In this document: piece by piece, positions 34,489 through 42,762 of the stretch
Numbering within the stretch: the stretch's first letter is position 1
How the letters are laid out: each line of letters starts with the position of its first letter
DNA from: Streptomyces sp. XY006
Lineage (GTDB): Bacteria; Actinomycetota; Actinomycetes; Streptomycetales; Streptomycetaceae
Direction of reading: 5' to 3'
NCBI RefSeq assembly: GCF_002237655.1
Contig: NZ_NOKT01000025.1
Location: 1 to 64,000 of the forward strand
Length of the DNA stretch: 64,000 nucleotides
Program-made: the position numbers and the translations under genes
The notes under the pieces: model-generated
What the model saw: only the letters and a program-made list of their open reading frames with translations
Databases searched by the model: none
Told to the model about the DNA's origin: nothing

Positions 34489-34737
34489 GGGACATCGACT
34501 CCTTCGACAGCACGGAGTGCAAGGGGAGGGTGGTTTCGAGACGCCGGAAGGGGCGGGGAGCGGTGCCGCAGGGATTGCCTGCACGGGGCCCGGCTCACGA
34601 CCGCCATTCGCTTGGTCGAGCGAGACGTTCGGCTCCTACAAACCTAAGGGAGGCCGGAGCGTCTGTCTCCACAATTACTCGGACTTCCTACTATCTGAGA
34701 CGGTGGACCGGGTCACACCCCGCTGACCTGCGGATCC

Positions 34738-35271
34738 TCAGAGCACATCCCCGTCGCGCCAGTCGAAGAGGAGTTCCTCCCCGGGGTCGGCCGCGAGAGC
34801 GGGCCACAGGTAGGTGCTGCCCTCCTCGTCCGGCAGGCGGACGTCGCCGTCCGGGCCGAGCGCGTGGATCCGCCCGGGCCAGGCGCGCCAGCCGCGGGCC
34901 GTGTACAGCGCCGCGCCGTCGTCGCTCGCGGACAGCGCACCGACGTCGTAGGCGCGTACGACGATCTCCTCCAGGGCGCCCATGACCGCGCCGCCGAGCC
35001 CGCGCCGCCGCACGTCACGGCGGACGGCGACGCCCTCGACGTAGCCGACGCGCAGCCAGCGCCGCCGGTAGCGCACGCGGCGCATGACCACCGCCCCGTG
35101 CGCCGCGAGCCCGTGCCCGTCGTGCACCAGGGCGTGCATGCCGCCGAGGGTGTGGTCCCAGTCGTCGTCGCCGAAGTCGCCGTCGAACGCGTCGTGCAGC
35201 AGGCCGCGTACGGCGGAGAGTTCCGCGGGGGTGAGCCGGGCGGTGTGGGCGGTGCGCACGTCGGTGGTCAT
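34738..35271 (-). CDS. AAC(2')-type GNAT acetyltransferase
   Basis: A 177-residue GNAT N-acetyltransferase resembling the aminoglycoside 2'-N-acetyltransferase AAC(2')-I family along its full length: DWDHTLGGMHALV, RVGYVEGVAVRRDVRRRGLGGAVM (acetyl-CoA-binding region), YTARGWRAWPGRIHALGPDG and the C-terminal FDWRDGDVL. The ATG at 35271 removes a 17-residue upstream extension. AAC(2')-I enzymes of mycobacteria and Providencia acetylate the 2'-amino group of aminoglycosides and may also have housekeeping substrates. Whether this one confers resistance cannot be told from sequence. It is divergent from the quinone oxidoreductase gene. Confidence 0.85.
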   Translation of the reverse strand: MTTDVRTAHTARLTPAELSAVRGLLHDAFDGDFGDDDWDHTLGGMHALVHDGHGLAAHGAVVMRRVRYRRRWLRVGYVEGVAVRRDVRRRGLGGAVMGALEEIVVRAYDVGALSASDDGAALYTARGWRAWPGRIHALGPDGDVRLPDEEGSTYLWPALAADPGEELLFDWRDGDVL

Positions 35272-35354
35272 CGCCCCAGTATGCGGACGGGCCGGGTGGC
35301 TGCCGACCGGTTCGCCGCGCACGATGGAAGGGTCCGGCCCGGGAGGGAGGCCCG

Positions 35355-36299
35355 ATGACCACGGCGGAGCCGCGCGCGCAGGTGATCACCCAGCACCGCT
35401 TCGGCGGACCGGAGGTCCTGGAGGTCGAGGAACGGCCGCGGCCCGCGCCCGGACCCGGGGAAGTCCTGCTGCGGGTACACGCGAGCGCGGTCGACCCGGC
35501 GGACCGCCTGGCCCGGTCCGGTGCCGCCCCGCTGTTCGGGGAGCCGCCGTTCACGCCGGGGCGGGACGTGTCCGGGGAGATCGAGGAGGTGGGGGCGGGG
35601 GTCACGCGGTTCGGGCCCGGGGACGAGGTGTTCGGCCGGATCGACGGCGGCGGGCACGCCACGCACGTGACCGCGCCGGCCGGCCACTTCGCCGCCAAGC
35701 CCGCCGGGCTCGACCACGTGCACGCGGCCGCCGCCCCGACCCCGGTGCTCACCGCCTGGCGCGCCCTGATCGACCTGGCCCGCGCCGGCCCGGACAGCAG
35801 GGTGCTGATCCGCGCGGCGGCCGGCGGGACGGGGCACGTCGCGGTGCAACTGGCCGCAGCCGAGGGCGCGTACGTCGTCGGCGTCGCCCGCGCCGAGGAC
35901 GACGGCTTCGTGCGCGACCTGGGCGCCGGCGAGGTCGTCGACGAGTCGGCCGGCGAGCTCGCCGAGGCCGTCCACGGCATCGACGCGGTCCTCGATCCGG
36001 TCGGCGGCGACCACGCGCCGGGCGTCCTCGGCACGCTGCGCCCGGACGGCATCCTGCTCTCCACCGTCCCGGCCGACCTGGGGCTCGCCCCCGAGGAGGT
36101 GGAGGCCCGGGGCCTGCGCTTCACCCTGGTCCCCGACGCCCCGTCGGGCGAGCTGCTGGAGCGGGCCGTCCCGCTGCTGGCCGACCGGCGCGTGCGGGTC
36201 CACGTGTCGGCGACCTTGCCGCTGTCGGAGGCCGCGGCGGCCCATGAACGGGCCGAGGAGGGCCCCCGGGGCGGGATCGTCCTGGTGCCGCACCCCTGA
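35355..36299 (+). CDS. NADP-dependent quinone oxidoreductase-type (MDR, zinc-free) protein
   Basis: A 314-residue member of the zinc-independent quinone oxidoreductase branch of the medium-chain dehydrogenase superfamily. The catalytic fold reads HRFGGPEVLEVEERPRPAPGPGEVLLRVHASAVDPAD; cofactor binding is at AAAGGTGHVAVQLAAAEGAYVVG with the AxxGxxG-type turn. Zinc ligands (Cys and Glu of alcohol dehydrogenases) are absent. The C-terminus ends with LSEAAAAHERAEEG..., typical of the family. Probably reduces quinones or enones with NADPH; substrate unknown. A perfect 15-bp hairpin follows. Confidence 0.9.
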   Translation: MTTAEPRAQVITQHRFGGPEVLEVEERPRPAPGPGEVLLRVHASAVDPADRLARSGAAPLFGEPPFTPGRDVSGEIEEVGAGVTRFGPGDEVFGRIDGGGHATHVTAPAGHFAAKPAGLDHVHAAAAPTPVLTAWRALIDLARAGPDSRVLIRAAAGGTGHVAVQLAAAEGAYVVGVARAEDDGFVRDLGAGEVVDESAGELAEAVHGIDAVLDPVGGDHAPGVLGTLRPDGILLSTVPADLGLAPEEVEARGLRFTLVPDAPSGELLERAVPLLADRRVRVHVSATLPLSEAAAAHERAEEGPRGGIVLVPHP

Positions 36300-36339
36300 G
36301 CTCCGGGCCCCCGGGTCCCGGGTTCCGGCGCCGGGTATG

Positions 36340-36372
36340 CCGACGGGCCGGGTCGCCGACCCGGCCCGTCGG
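36340..36372. terminator. Bidirectional hairpin between quinone oxidoreductase and pruA
   Basis: CCGACGGGCCGGGTC (36340-36354), loop GCC, GACCCGGCCCGTCGG (36358-36372) is a perfect 15-bp stem between convergent genes. Confidence 0.85.
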
Positions 36373-36385
36373 TGTGCAACGGGGC

Positions 36386-38017
36386 TCAGCCCATGTGCGG
36401 GTAGGTGTAGTCCGTCGGCGGGACCAGCGTCTCCTTGATGGCGCGGGTCAGGGTCCAGCGCATCAGGTTCTGCGGGGCGCCGGCCTTGTCGTTGGTGCCG
36501 GAGGCGCGGCCGCCGCCGAAGGGCTGCTGGCCGACGACGGCGCCGGTGGACTTGTCGTTGATGTAGAAGTTGCCGGCGGCGTAGCGGAGCTTGTTCGCCG
36601 TGTACGCGGCGGCCGCACGGTCGTTGGCGATGACCGAGCCGGTGAGGGCGTAGTCGGAGACGGCCTCCATCTGGGTCAGCATCGCGTCGTACTGGTCGTC
36701 CTCGTAGACGTGCACCGCGAGGATCGGGCCGAAGTACTCGGTGCGGAACACCTCGTTGTCCGGGTCGGTGCACTCGATGACGGTCGGGCGGACGAAGTAG
36801 CCCTCGGAGTCGTCGTAGGTGCCGCCCGCGACGATCGTGCAGGAGGCGTCCTCCCTGGCGCGGTCGATGGCGGCCTTGTTCTTGGCGAAGGCACGCTCGT
36901 CGATGACGGCGCCGATGAAGTTCGACAGATCGGTGACGTCACCCATCCTGATGCCGTCGACCTCGGCCGCGAACTCCTCCTTGAAGCCGGAGTTCCAGAT
37001 CGAGGCGGGGATGTACGCACGGGAGGTGGCGCTGCACTTCTGGCCCTGGTACTCGAAGGCACCGCGGGTCAGGGCGGTCTTGAGGATCGCCGGGTCGGCC
37101 GAGGGGTGGGCGACGAGGAAGTCCTTGCCGCCGGTCTCGCCGACCAGGCGCGGGTAGGTGCGGTACTTCTCGATGTTGTTGCCGACCGTCTTCCACAGGT
37201 ACTGGAAGGTCTTGGTCGAGCCGGTGAAGTGGATGCCGGCGAGGTCGCGGTGCTCGAGGGCGACCTTGGAGACCTCGATGCCGTCGCCGGTGACGAGGTT
37301 GATGACACCCTTGGGCAGGCCGGCCTCCTCCAGCAGCTGCATCAGCAGCACCGCGGCGTGGGTCTGCGTCGGGGACGGCTTCCACACGACGACGTTGCCC
37401 ATCAGGGCGGGGGCCGTCGGCAGGTTGCCCGCGATGGCGGTGAAGTTGAAGGGCGTGATCGCGTAGACGAAGCCCTCCAGCGGGCGGTGGTCCAGACGGT
37501 TCCACACGCCCGGGGCGTTGGCCGGGGGCTGCTCGGCCAGCAGCTTGCGGGCGTAGGAGACGTTGAAGCGCCAGAAGTCGACCAGCTCGCAGGGCGTGTC
37601 GATCTCGGCCTGCTGGGCGGTCTTGGACTGGCCGAGCATGGTGGAGGCGGCGAGCGTCTCGCGCCAGGGGCCGGCCAGCAGCTCGGCGGCGCGCAGGATG
37701 ATCGCCGCGCGGTCGTCGAACGACATGGCACGCCAGGCGGGCGCGGCGGCCAGGGCCGCGTCGATGGCGTCCTGGGCGTCGGCCTGCGTGGCGTTGCGGT
37801 ACGTGCCGAGCACGGCCTTGTGGTTGTGCGGCTGGACGACCTGGAAGGCCTCGCCGCCGCCCATCCGCTTCTCGCCGCCGATGGTGCAGGGCAGGTCGAT
37901 CGGGTTGTCGGCCAGCTCCTTCAGCTTGGCCTCCAGCCGGGCCCGCTCGGGCGAGCCGGGGGCGTAGCCGTGCACCGGCTCGTTGACGGGGGTGGGGACC
38001 TGGGTCACAGCGTCCAT
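36386..38017 (-). CDS. pruA: L-glutamate gamma-semialdehyde (1-pyrroline-5-carboxylate) dehydrogenase
   Basis: A 543-residue NAD-dependent aldehyde dehydrogenase of the ALDH4 type, oxidising pyrroline-5-carboxylate/glutamate semialdehyde to glutamate, second step of proline degradation. Marks: ITPFNFTAIAGNLP, FTGSTKTFQYLW, catalytic Glu in VGETGGKDF, catalytic Cys in YQGQKCSATSR, and C-terminal GAVVGQQPFGGGRASGTNDKAG. Length is that of the group with the long N-terminal region. It begins 55 bp after the proline dehydrogenase gene, so the two form a catabolic operon transcribed away from the PucR-type regulator. Confidence 0.95.
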   Translation of the reverse strand: MDAVTQVPTPVNEPVHGYAPGSPERARLEAKLKELADNPIDLPCTIGGEKRMGGGEAFQVVQPHNHKAVLGTYRNATQADAQDAIDAALAAAPAWRAMSFDDRAAIILRAAELLAGPWRETLAASTMLGQSKTAQQAEIDTPCELVDFWRFNVSYARKLLAEQPPANAPGVWNRLDHRPLEGFVYAITPFNFTAIAGNLPTAPALMGNVVVWKPSPTQTHAAVLLMQLLEEAGLPKGVINLVTGDGIEVSKVALEHRDLAGIHFTGSTKTFQYLWKTVGNNIEKYRTYPRLVGETGGKDFLVAHPSADPAILKTALTRGAFEYQGQKCSATSRAYIPASIWNSGFKEEFAAEVDGIRMGDVTDLSNFIGAVIDERAFAKNKAAIDRAREDASCTIVAGGTYDDSEGYFVRPTVIECTDPDNEVFRTEYFGPILAVHVYEDDQYDAMLTQMEAVSDYALTGSVIANDRAAAAYTANKLRYAAGNFYINDKSTGAVVGQQPFGGGRASGTNDKAGAPQNLMRWTLTRAIKETLVPPTDYTYPHMG

Positions 38018-38072
38018 GTTTTCCGTAACTCCTTAACTGAGCGGTGGTTCGGTCTCAGCCCTGGGCAGGCTG

Positions 38073-38999
38073 TCAGCCCTTGGTGAGCATCGAGCGGGCG
38101 AAGAAGCGCAGGTTGGCCGGCTTCTCCGCGAGGCGCCTCATGAAGTAGCCGTACCAGTCGGTGCCGTACGCGGTGTAGACGCGCATCCGGTGGCCCTCGG
38201 CGGCCAGCCGCAGGTGCTCCTCGGCGCGGATGCCGTAGAGCATCTGGAACTCGTAGTCGCCGGGCTTGCGTCCGGCGCGGTGGGCCAGCTCCTGGGCGAT
38301 CGCGATGAGGCGCGGGTCGTGGGAGCCGATCATCGGGTACCCCTCGCCCTCCATCAGCGTCCGCAGGATCCGCACGTACGCCCGGTCGATCTCGTGCTTG
38401 TCCTGGTACGCGACCGAGGCGGGCTCCTTGTACGCGCCCTTGACCAGGCGGACCCGGCTGCCGCTCGCGGCGAGGCGGCGGGCGTCGTCCTCGGTGCGGA
38501 AGAGGTAGGCCTGGATGACGCAGCCGGTCTGCGGGAAGTCCTTCCGCAGCTCCTCGTGGATGGCGAACATCGAGTCGAGGGTGGTGTGGTCCTCGGCGTC
38601 GAGCGTGACCGTGGTGCCGATCTCGGCGGCGGCCTCGACGACCGGGCGGACGTTCTTCAGGGCCAGCTCGTGGCCGCCCTCGAGGGCTTGCCCGAACATC
38701 GACAGCTTCACCGACATCTCGGCGCGGGTGCCGAGCTCCAGCGGCTTGAGGCGGTCGATCAGCTCCAGGTAGGCGTCCCGGGCGGCGGCGGCCTGCGCCG
38801 GGTTGGTGATGTCCTCGCCGACGACGTCCATTGTGAGTTCCAGGCCCTGCCCGGAGAGGTCCCGGATGACGGGGACGATGTCGTCGACGTCCTCACCCGG
38901 GATGAAACGGTCGACGACCTGCTTGGTCACCGGAGCCGCCGAGATCAGACGTCGCATCCGGTCGCTGCGAGACGCGGCGAGAATCACGGGACCCAGCAC
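38073..38999 (-). CDS. Proline dehydrogenase (monofunctional)
   Basis: A 308-residue FAD-dependent proline dehydrogenase catalysing proline to pyrroline-5-carboxylate. The beta8alpha8 barrel has motifs AEMSVKLSMFGQ, VTLDAEDHTTLDSMF, CVIQAYLFRTEDDARRL, RLVKGAYKEP and the C-terminal YGIRAEEHLRLA and YFMRRLAEKPAN, typical of the short monofunctional ProDH of Gram-positives. The GTG at 38999 (VLGPVILAASRSD) has GGAGGT five bases upstream; the upstream open frame contains no good start. It heads an operon with pruA. Confidence 0.93.
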   Translation of the reverse strand: MLGPVILAASRSDRMRRLISAAPVTKQVVDRFIPGEDVDDIVPVIRDLSGQGLELTMDVVGEDITNPAQAAAARDAYLELIDRLKPLELGTRAEMSVKLSMFGQALEGGHELALKNVRPVVEAAAEIGTTVTLDAEDHTTLDSMFAIHEELRKDFPQTGCVIQAYLFRTEDDARRLAASGSRVRLVKGAYKEPASVAYQDKHEIDRAYVRILRTLMEGEGYPMIGSHDPRLIAIAQELAHRAGRKPGDYEFQMLYGIRAEEHLRLAAEGHRMRVYTAYGTDWYGYFMRRLAEKPANLRFFARSMLTKG

Positions 39000-39151
39000 G
39001 GGGCACCTCCAGAGCACAAGCAACGTGAGGGCCGTATCCCAGGCGGATGATGCCTCGGGTACGGCACGGAGAACCACCGTGAAACCTAAGGATCCCTCCG
39101 ATCGTCGGCCATCGACAGCTGTCACGCATTCGTGCCGCAGATCTCAGACAG

Positions 39152-40654
39152 ATGTATGAAGGCGCCTCTGCGGTGGGGGACAATGCCCGGGTGACGCCGG
39201 AACACAGGGGTGACTACCAGGAGCTGGTCGACGAGATCTCGGAGCTGCTCGGCGCGCCCGCGACGCTGGAGAACCGCGATTTCGAGCTGATCGCCTTCGG
39301 GGCGTACGACAGCGAGGGCGACCTCGATCCGTCGGCCCTGGACCCGGTGCGCACCCGCTCGATCCTCACCCGCCGCTCCACCGCGGCGGTCCGGGCCTGG
39401 TTCGAGGGCTTCGGCATCACCCGCGCGACGGGCCCGGTGCGCATCCCGCCCACCCCGGAGGCCGGCGTCTACCGAGGCCGGATCTGTCTGCCCGTCCGCC
39501 ACCGGGGCGTGGTCCACGGCTACGTCTGGCTGCTGGACGACGATCCCGGCCCGAGCGAGCGGCAGCTGTCGGCCGCCATGGCGGTGACGGCCCGGATCGG
39601 TGCCCTGCTCGCCGACGAGGCCCAGCACGGCGCCGACCTCAGCCGCGAACTGCGCGCGGTCCTCACCGCGGAGCGGGACTGGCAGCGGGACATGGCCGTC
39701 GCCGAGCTGCGCACGGCTCTCGGTCCCCGGGCCGACGCCCCGCACACCGTCGTGTGCGTCGCGCCCTGGCCCTCGGCCGACCCCGACGACGCGCCGTCGG
39801 TCCGCACGATGCCGGGCGCGGCGGCGCTGTGCACGCTGCCGTGGGGCGCGACGGACCAGTGTGTGGCGGTCCTGGTCCGGCTGCGCTCGGCGGACGTCCT
39901 GACCCCGGCGACGACGGCGGCGAACCGCCTGCTGGAACGCGCCCGCGGCACGACCGCCCCGGGCACCCCCGGGCACCCCGCCGGCGGCGGCGCGGGGGGT
40001 GGGACGACGGGTTCCGGGGCGGCTTCCGGCGCACGCGGGGCGGGCGGGCCGGTCACCGGGCCAGGCACGCCGGTCGCCGGGGCAGGCACGCCGGTCACCG
40101 GGGCAGGCACGCCGGTCACCGGGGCAGGCGGGCCGGTCACCGGGGCAGGCAGGCCGGTCACCGGGGCAGGCAGGCCGGTCGCCGGGATGGGCAGGCCGGT
40201 CGCCGGGATGGGCGGAACCGTCGCCGGGGTCGCCACGGCCGGGGCCGGGCTCGCCGGGCTGGGGGCCGCCTGGCGGGAGGCGTCCGCGGCGGCCCGTGCC
40301 GCGCTCGCGGAACCCCGGCTGGGGCCGGTCGCCGAGTGGGCGGCGATCGGGCCGTTCCGGCTGCTCACCGCGCTGCCCGCGGAGGTGGCCCGCGACCCCG
40401 CCGTACAGACGCTTCTCGTCCCCGCCCACCGGGAACTGGCCCGTACCGCCGAGGTCTACCTCGACTGCGCCGGGCAGGCCGCCCGGGCCGCGGCCGAGCT
40501 GGGCATCCACCGCCAGACCCTCTACTACCGCCTGTCCCGCATCGAGAAGCTCACCGGGCTCGACCTGGACGACGGCGAGGACCGGCTGCTGCTGCACATG
40601 GCGCTGAAGGGAGCCCGGCTCTCCACCGGTGGGGCCACTGGGCCGTCCGGGTGA
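39152..40654 (+). CDS. PucR-type helix-turn-helix regulator of proline catabolism
   Basis: A 500-residue regulator. The N-terminal part ([28 protein letters not shown]...) is the ligand-sensing domain found in PucR-like proteins; the C-terminal [30 protein letters not shown] is the PucR helix-turn-helix. The long middle linker holds tandem heptapeptides (GTPVTGA type, 21-bp units around 40049-40216). Starts: ATG 39152 or GTG 39191 (VTPEHRGD); the latter is closer to a purine-rich site. It is divergent from the proline dehydrogenase-pruA operon, as mycobacterial PruC is next to its proline genes, so it probably activates the operon. Confidence 0.85.
   Translation: MYEGASAVGDNARVTPEHRGDYQELVDEISELLGAPATLENRDFELIAFGAYDSEGDLDPSALDPVRTRSILTRRSTAAVRAWFEGFGITRATGPVRIPPTPEAGVYRGRICLPVRHRGVVHGYVWLLDDDPGPSERQLSAAMAVTARIGALLADEAQHGADLSRELRAVLTAERDWQRDMAVAELRTALGPRADAPHTVVCVAPWPSADPDDAPSVRTMPGAAALCTLPWGATDQCVAVLVRLRSADVLTPATTAANRLLERARGTTAPGTPGHPAGGGAGGGTTGSGAASGARGAGGPVTGPGTPVAGAGTPVTGAGTPVTGAGGPVTGAGRPVTGAGRPVAGMGRPVAGMGGTVAGVATAGAGLAGLGAAWREASAAARAALAEPRLGPVAEWAAIGPFRLLTALPAEVARDPAVQTLLVPAHRELARTAEVYLDCAGQAARAAAELGIHRQTLYYRLSRIEKLTGLDLDDGEDRLLLHMALKGARLSTGGATGPSG
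40049..40216 (+). repeat. Eight 21-bp tandem repeats in the PucR-type gene
   Basis: About eight copies of a 21-bp unit (CCGGTCACCGGGGCAGGCA-type) encode GTPVTGA-like heptapeptides in the linker between sensor and DNA-binding parts. The last copies diverge (GRPVAGM). The unit is a multiple of three. Confidence 0.85.
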
Positions 40655-40756
40655 GACCCCTCGCCCGGACGGGCGGTTTGCGGGACCGGCCCGTGCCGTC
40701 GCACCCTCCGCGCGGACACGGTTCTCCCGGTGTGCCATCGGCTGGGAGGAGCTGAC

Positions 40757-42058
40757 GTGCGGAACCGACGTGCCTGGTCCGCCACCCGAACGGCGGTGGC
40801 CGGGCTGGCCTGCGGAGTGCTGGCCCTCGCGCTGCCGGCCCCCCACGCGAGCGCCCGGCCCGGCGTTGAGGACCCGGACACCCGCCGGGCCGGGCGGAGC
40901 GCCGCCGTCGTGCTCGACTGGATGCGCACGGCGGACGCCGTCATCGACGCCGAGGCCCGCCCGGGCCCGGCCGAGACCTTCGTCTGGCAGGCGTACGTCT
41001 CCACCGCCGTCTACAACGCGGTCGTCGGCGTGGAGGGCCGCTTCGCGCCCTACAAGTGGGATGCGCGGGCCCCGCGTACGGCCTCCTCGGCGGCGGCCGC
41101 CGCCGCGGCGGCGCACCGGATGCTGCGCCACCACTTCCCCGCCGCCGCGTCCCGGCTGGACGCCGCCCTGGCCGGCAGCCTCGCGACGATCCCCGACGGC
41201 AGGGCCGAGGACGAGGGCGTGGCGTTCGGCCGGCGCGCCGCCGCCCACGTCATCGAGCTGCGCCGCGACGACGGCCGCGGCGCGCCGGTCTCCTTCACGG
41301 CCCGGCCGCGTCCCGGTGTCTGGCGGCCCACCCCGCCCGGTCACGAGCCGTTCGCCGCCGCCTGGCTCGGCAGGATGCGGCCCCTGCTGCTGGACTCCCC
41401 CCACCGGTTCCGCCCCGGCCCCCCGCCCCCGCTCAGCTCGGCCCGCTACGCCCGGGACCTGCACGAACTGGCGGTCTACGGAGGGCGGACCGGCTCGCAC
41501 CGCACCCCGCGGCAGACGGACACCGCCCGGTTCTTCGTCGCCCTGGACCTCCAGGGGGCCCTGGGCGACCACGCCACCCGCCACGGCTTCGGCATCGCCG
41601 AGACGGCCCGCCTGTACGCGGCGGCCAACACGGCCCAGGCGGACGCCGTCATCGCGGCCTGGGACGCCAAGCTCCACTACGGCACCTGGCGGCCCGTCAC
41701 CGCCCTGCGCGAGGCGGACACCGACGGCAACCCGGCGACCCGGCCGGTCCGCGACTGGGAGCCGCTGCTCACCACCCCGGCGCACCCCGACTACCTCAGC
41801 GGCCACGCCACCATGGGCGGCGCGCTGATGCGCATGCTGACCGGAATCCTCGGCACCTCCCGCGTCGACCTGCGCATCCGCTCGGCCACCACCGGCACGA
41901 CCCGCCACTACCGCCACGCCCGTGACTACGAGCGGGACGTCAGCGACGCCCGGGTCTGGGGCGGCATCCACACCCGGACGGCCGACGAGGTGGGCATCAC
42001 CACCGGCCACCGGCTGGCCGACTGGGCGCTGCGGACGTACTTCCGCCCGGTCGGCTGA
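40757..42058 (+). CDS. Exported vanadium haloperoxidase/PAP2-like phosphatase
   Basis: A 433-residue protein with a signal peptide (TRTAVAGLACGVLALALPAPHASA) from the GTG at 40757, preceded by GGAGGA. The C-terminal half has the acid-phosphatase/vanadium-haloperoxidase catalytic set: Lys and Arg in KLHYGTWRPVTAL, the HPDYLSGHATMGG motif (SGH), and RxxxGVHxxxD-like DARVWGGIHTRTADEVG. Family members are vanadium-dependent chloroperoxidases or phosphatases; sequence alone does not decide. It stands alone and follows the PucR gene, with no halogenated-product genes nearby. Confidence 0.85.
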   Translation: MRNRRAWSATRTAVAGLACGVLALALPAPHASARPGVEDPDTRRAGRSAAVVLDWMRTADAVIDAEARPGPAETFVWQAYVSTAVYNAVVGVEGRFAPYKWDARAPRTASSAAAAAAAAHRMLRHHFPAAASRLDAALAGSLATIPDGRAEDEGVAFGRRAAAHVIELRRDDGRGAPVSFTARPRPGVWRPTPPGHEPFAAAWLGRMRPLLLDSPHRFRPGPPPPLSSARYARDLHELAVYGGRTGSHRTPRQTDTARFFVALDLQGALGDHATRHGFGIAETARLYAAANTAQADAVIAAWDAKLHYGTWRPVTALREADTDGNPATRPVRDWEPLLTTPAHPDYLSGHATMGGALMRMLTGILGTSRVDLRIRSATTGTTRHYRHARDYERDVSDARVWGGIHTRTADEVGITTGHRLADWALRTYFRPVG

Positions 42059-42097
42059 CCTCCGTACCCGGGCACACCGGTCCGCGCGGGCGGCGGA

Positions 42098-42676
42098 TCA
42101 TGCCCGGCCGGCCGCCTCGATGACCTGGCGCAGCCCCTCGGCGAGCTGGCCGGCCTCGGGCGCGCTCTTCGGGTCGAAGGTCCACTGGGCCATCAGGCCC
42201 ATCATCAGCGTCAGGTAGAAGTACCCGAGGGTGTCCACCTGTTCCTCCGGCACGTCGTCCTCGTGCCCGCCGTGGAAGAGGGTGACGATGCCGCGCGCCC
42301 CCTCCCGCTGGGCCCGCGCGAGATGTTCCCGCACCTCCGGCAGCTGGTCCCCCATGGCCACGATCTCCATGCTGAGCCGCCACAGCGAGCCCGGTTCCCG
42401 CATGGTGGCGATGATGTTGGCCCACACCTCGGCGAACCGTTCCGGCGAGCCCGGCGCGCCCCGCAGTTCGCCCCCGCCCTCGAAGGCCGCCGACATCCCC
42501 TCCACCATCTCGATGTAGGCCTGCGCGAGCAGCGCGTCCTTCGAACCGTAGTGGTAGCCGATGGACGCCAGGTTGGTCCCCGACTCCTTGACGATGTCGC
42601 GCGCGGTGGTGCGCAGGAAGCCCTTGGCCAGCAGGCAGCGCTGGGCGCCTTCCAGCAGATCCTCACGGTGTCCCAT
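42098..42676 (-). CDS. TetR family repressor of the divergent MFS gene
   Basis: A 192-residue TetR protein: helix-turn-helix LLEGAQRCLLAKGFLRTTARDIVKESGTNLASIGYHYGSKDALL, then the helical ligand-binding domain with IVAMGDQLPEVREHLARAQ and QVDTLGYFYLTLMMGLMAQW. It is divergent from the MFS exporter gene, with palindromes CGTCT/AGACG in the 86-bp gap, and most likely represses it. Confidence 0.92.
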   Translation of the reverse strand: MGHREDLLEGAQRCLLAKGFLRTTARDIVKESGTNLASIGYHYGSKDALLAQAYIEMVEGMSAAFEGGGELRGAPGSPERFAEVWANIIATMREPGSLWRLSMEIVAMGDQLPEVREHLARAQREGARGIVTLFHGGHEDDVPEEQVDTLGYFYLTLMMGLMAQWTFDPKSAPEAGQLAEGLRQVIEAAGRA

Positions 42677-42709
42677 GGTCCGCCACCCTACTCCCGCATC
42701 CAGACAGCC

Positions 42710-42746
42710 GTCTCATACAGACGTACTATACAACCGTCTAAGACGC
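42710..42746. promoter_or_regulatory. Operator-like palindromes in the TetR/MFS gap
   Basis: CGTCT-CATAC-AGACG (42710-42724) and CGTCT-A-AGACG (42736-42746) are inverted repeats sharing the same half-site, separated by TACTATACAAC, which may hold -10 elements (TACTAT at 42725-42730). Confidence 0.65.
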
Positions 42747-42762
42747 TCGTACAGTCCTGCCC

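Noticed and set aside
40049-40216. CRISPR or regulatory iterons
   Set aside because: The repeats are inside a coding region in frame, giving heptapeptides, and no origin or cas gene is near.
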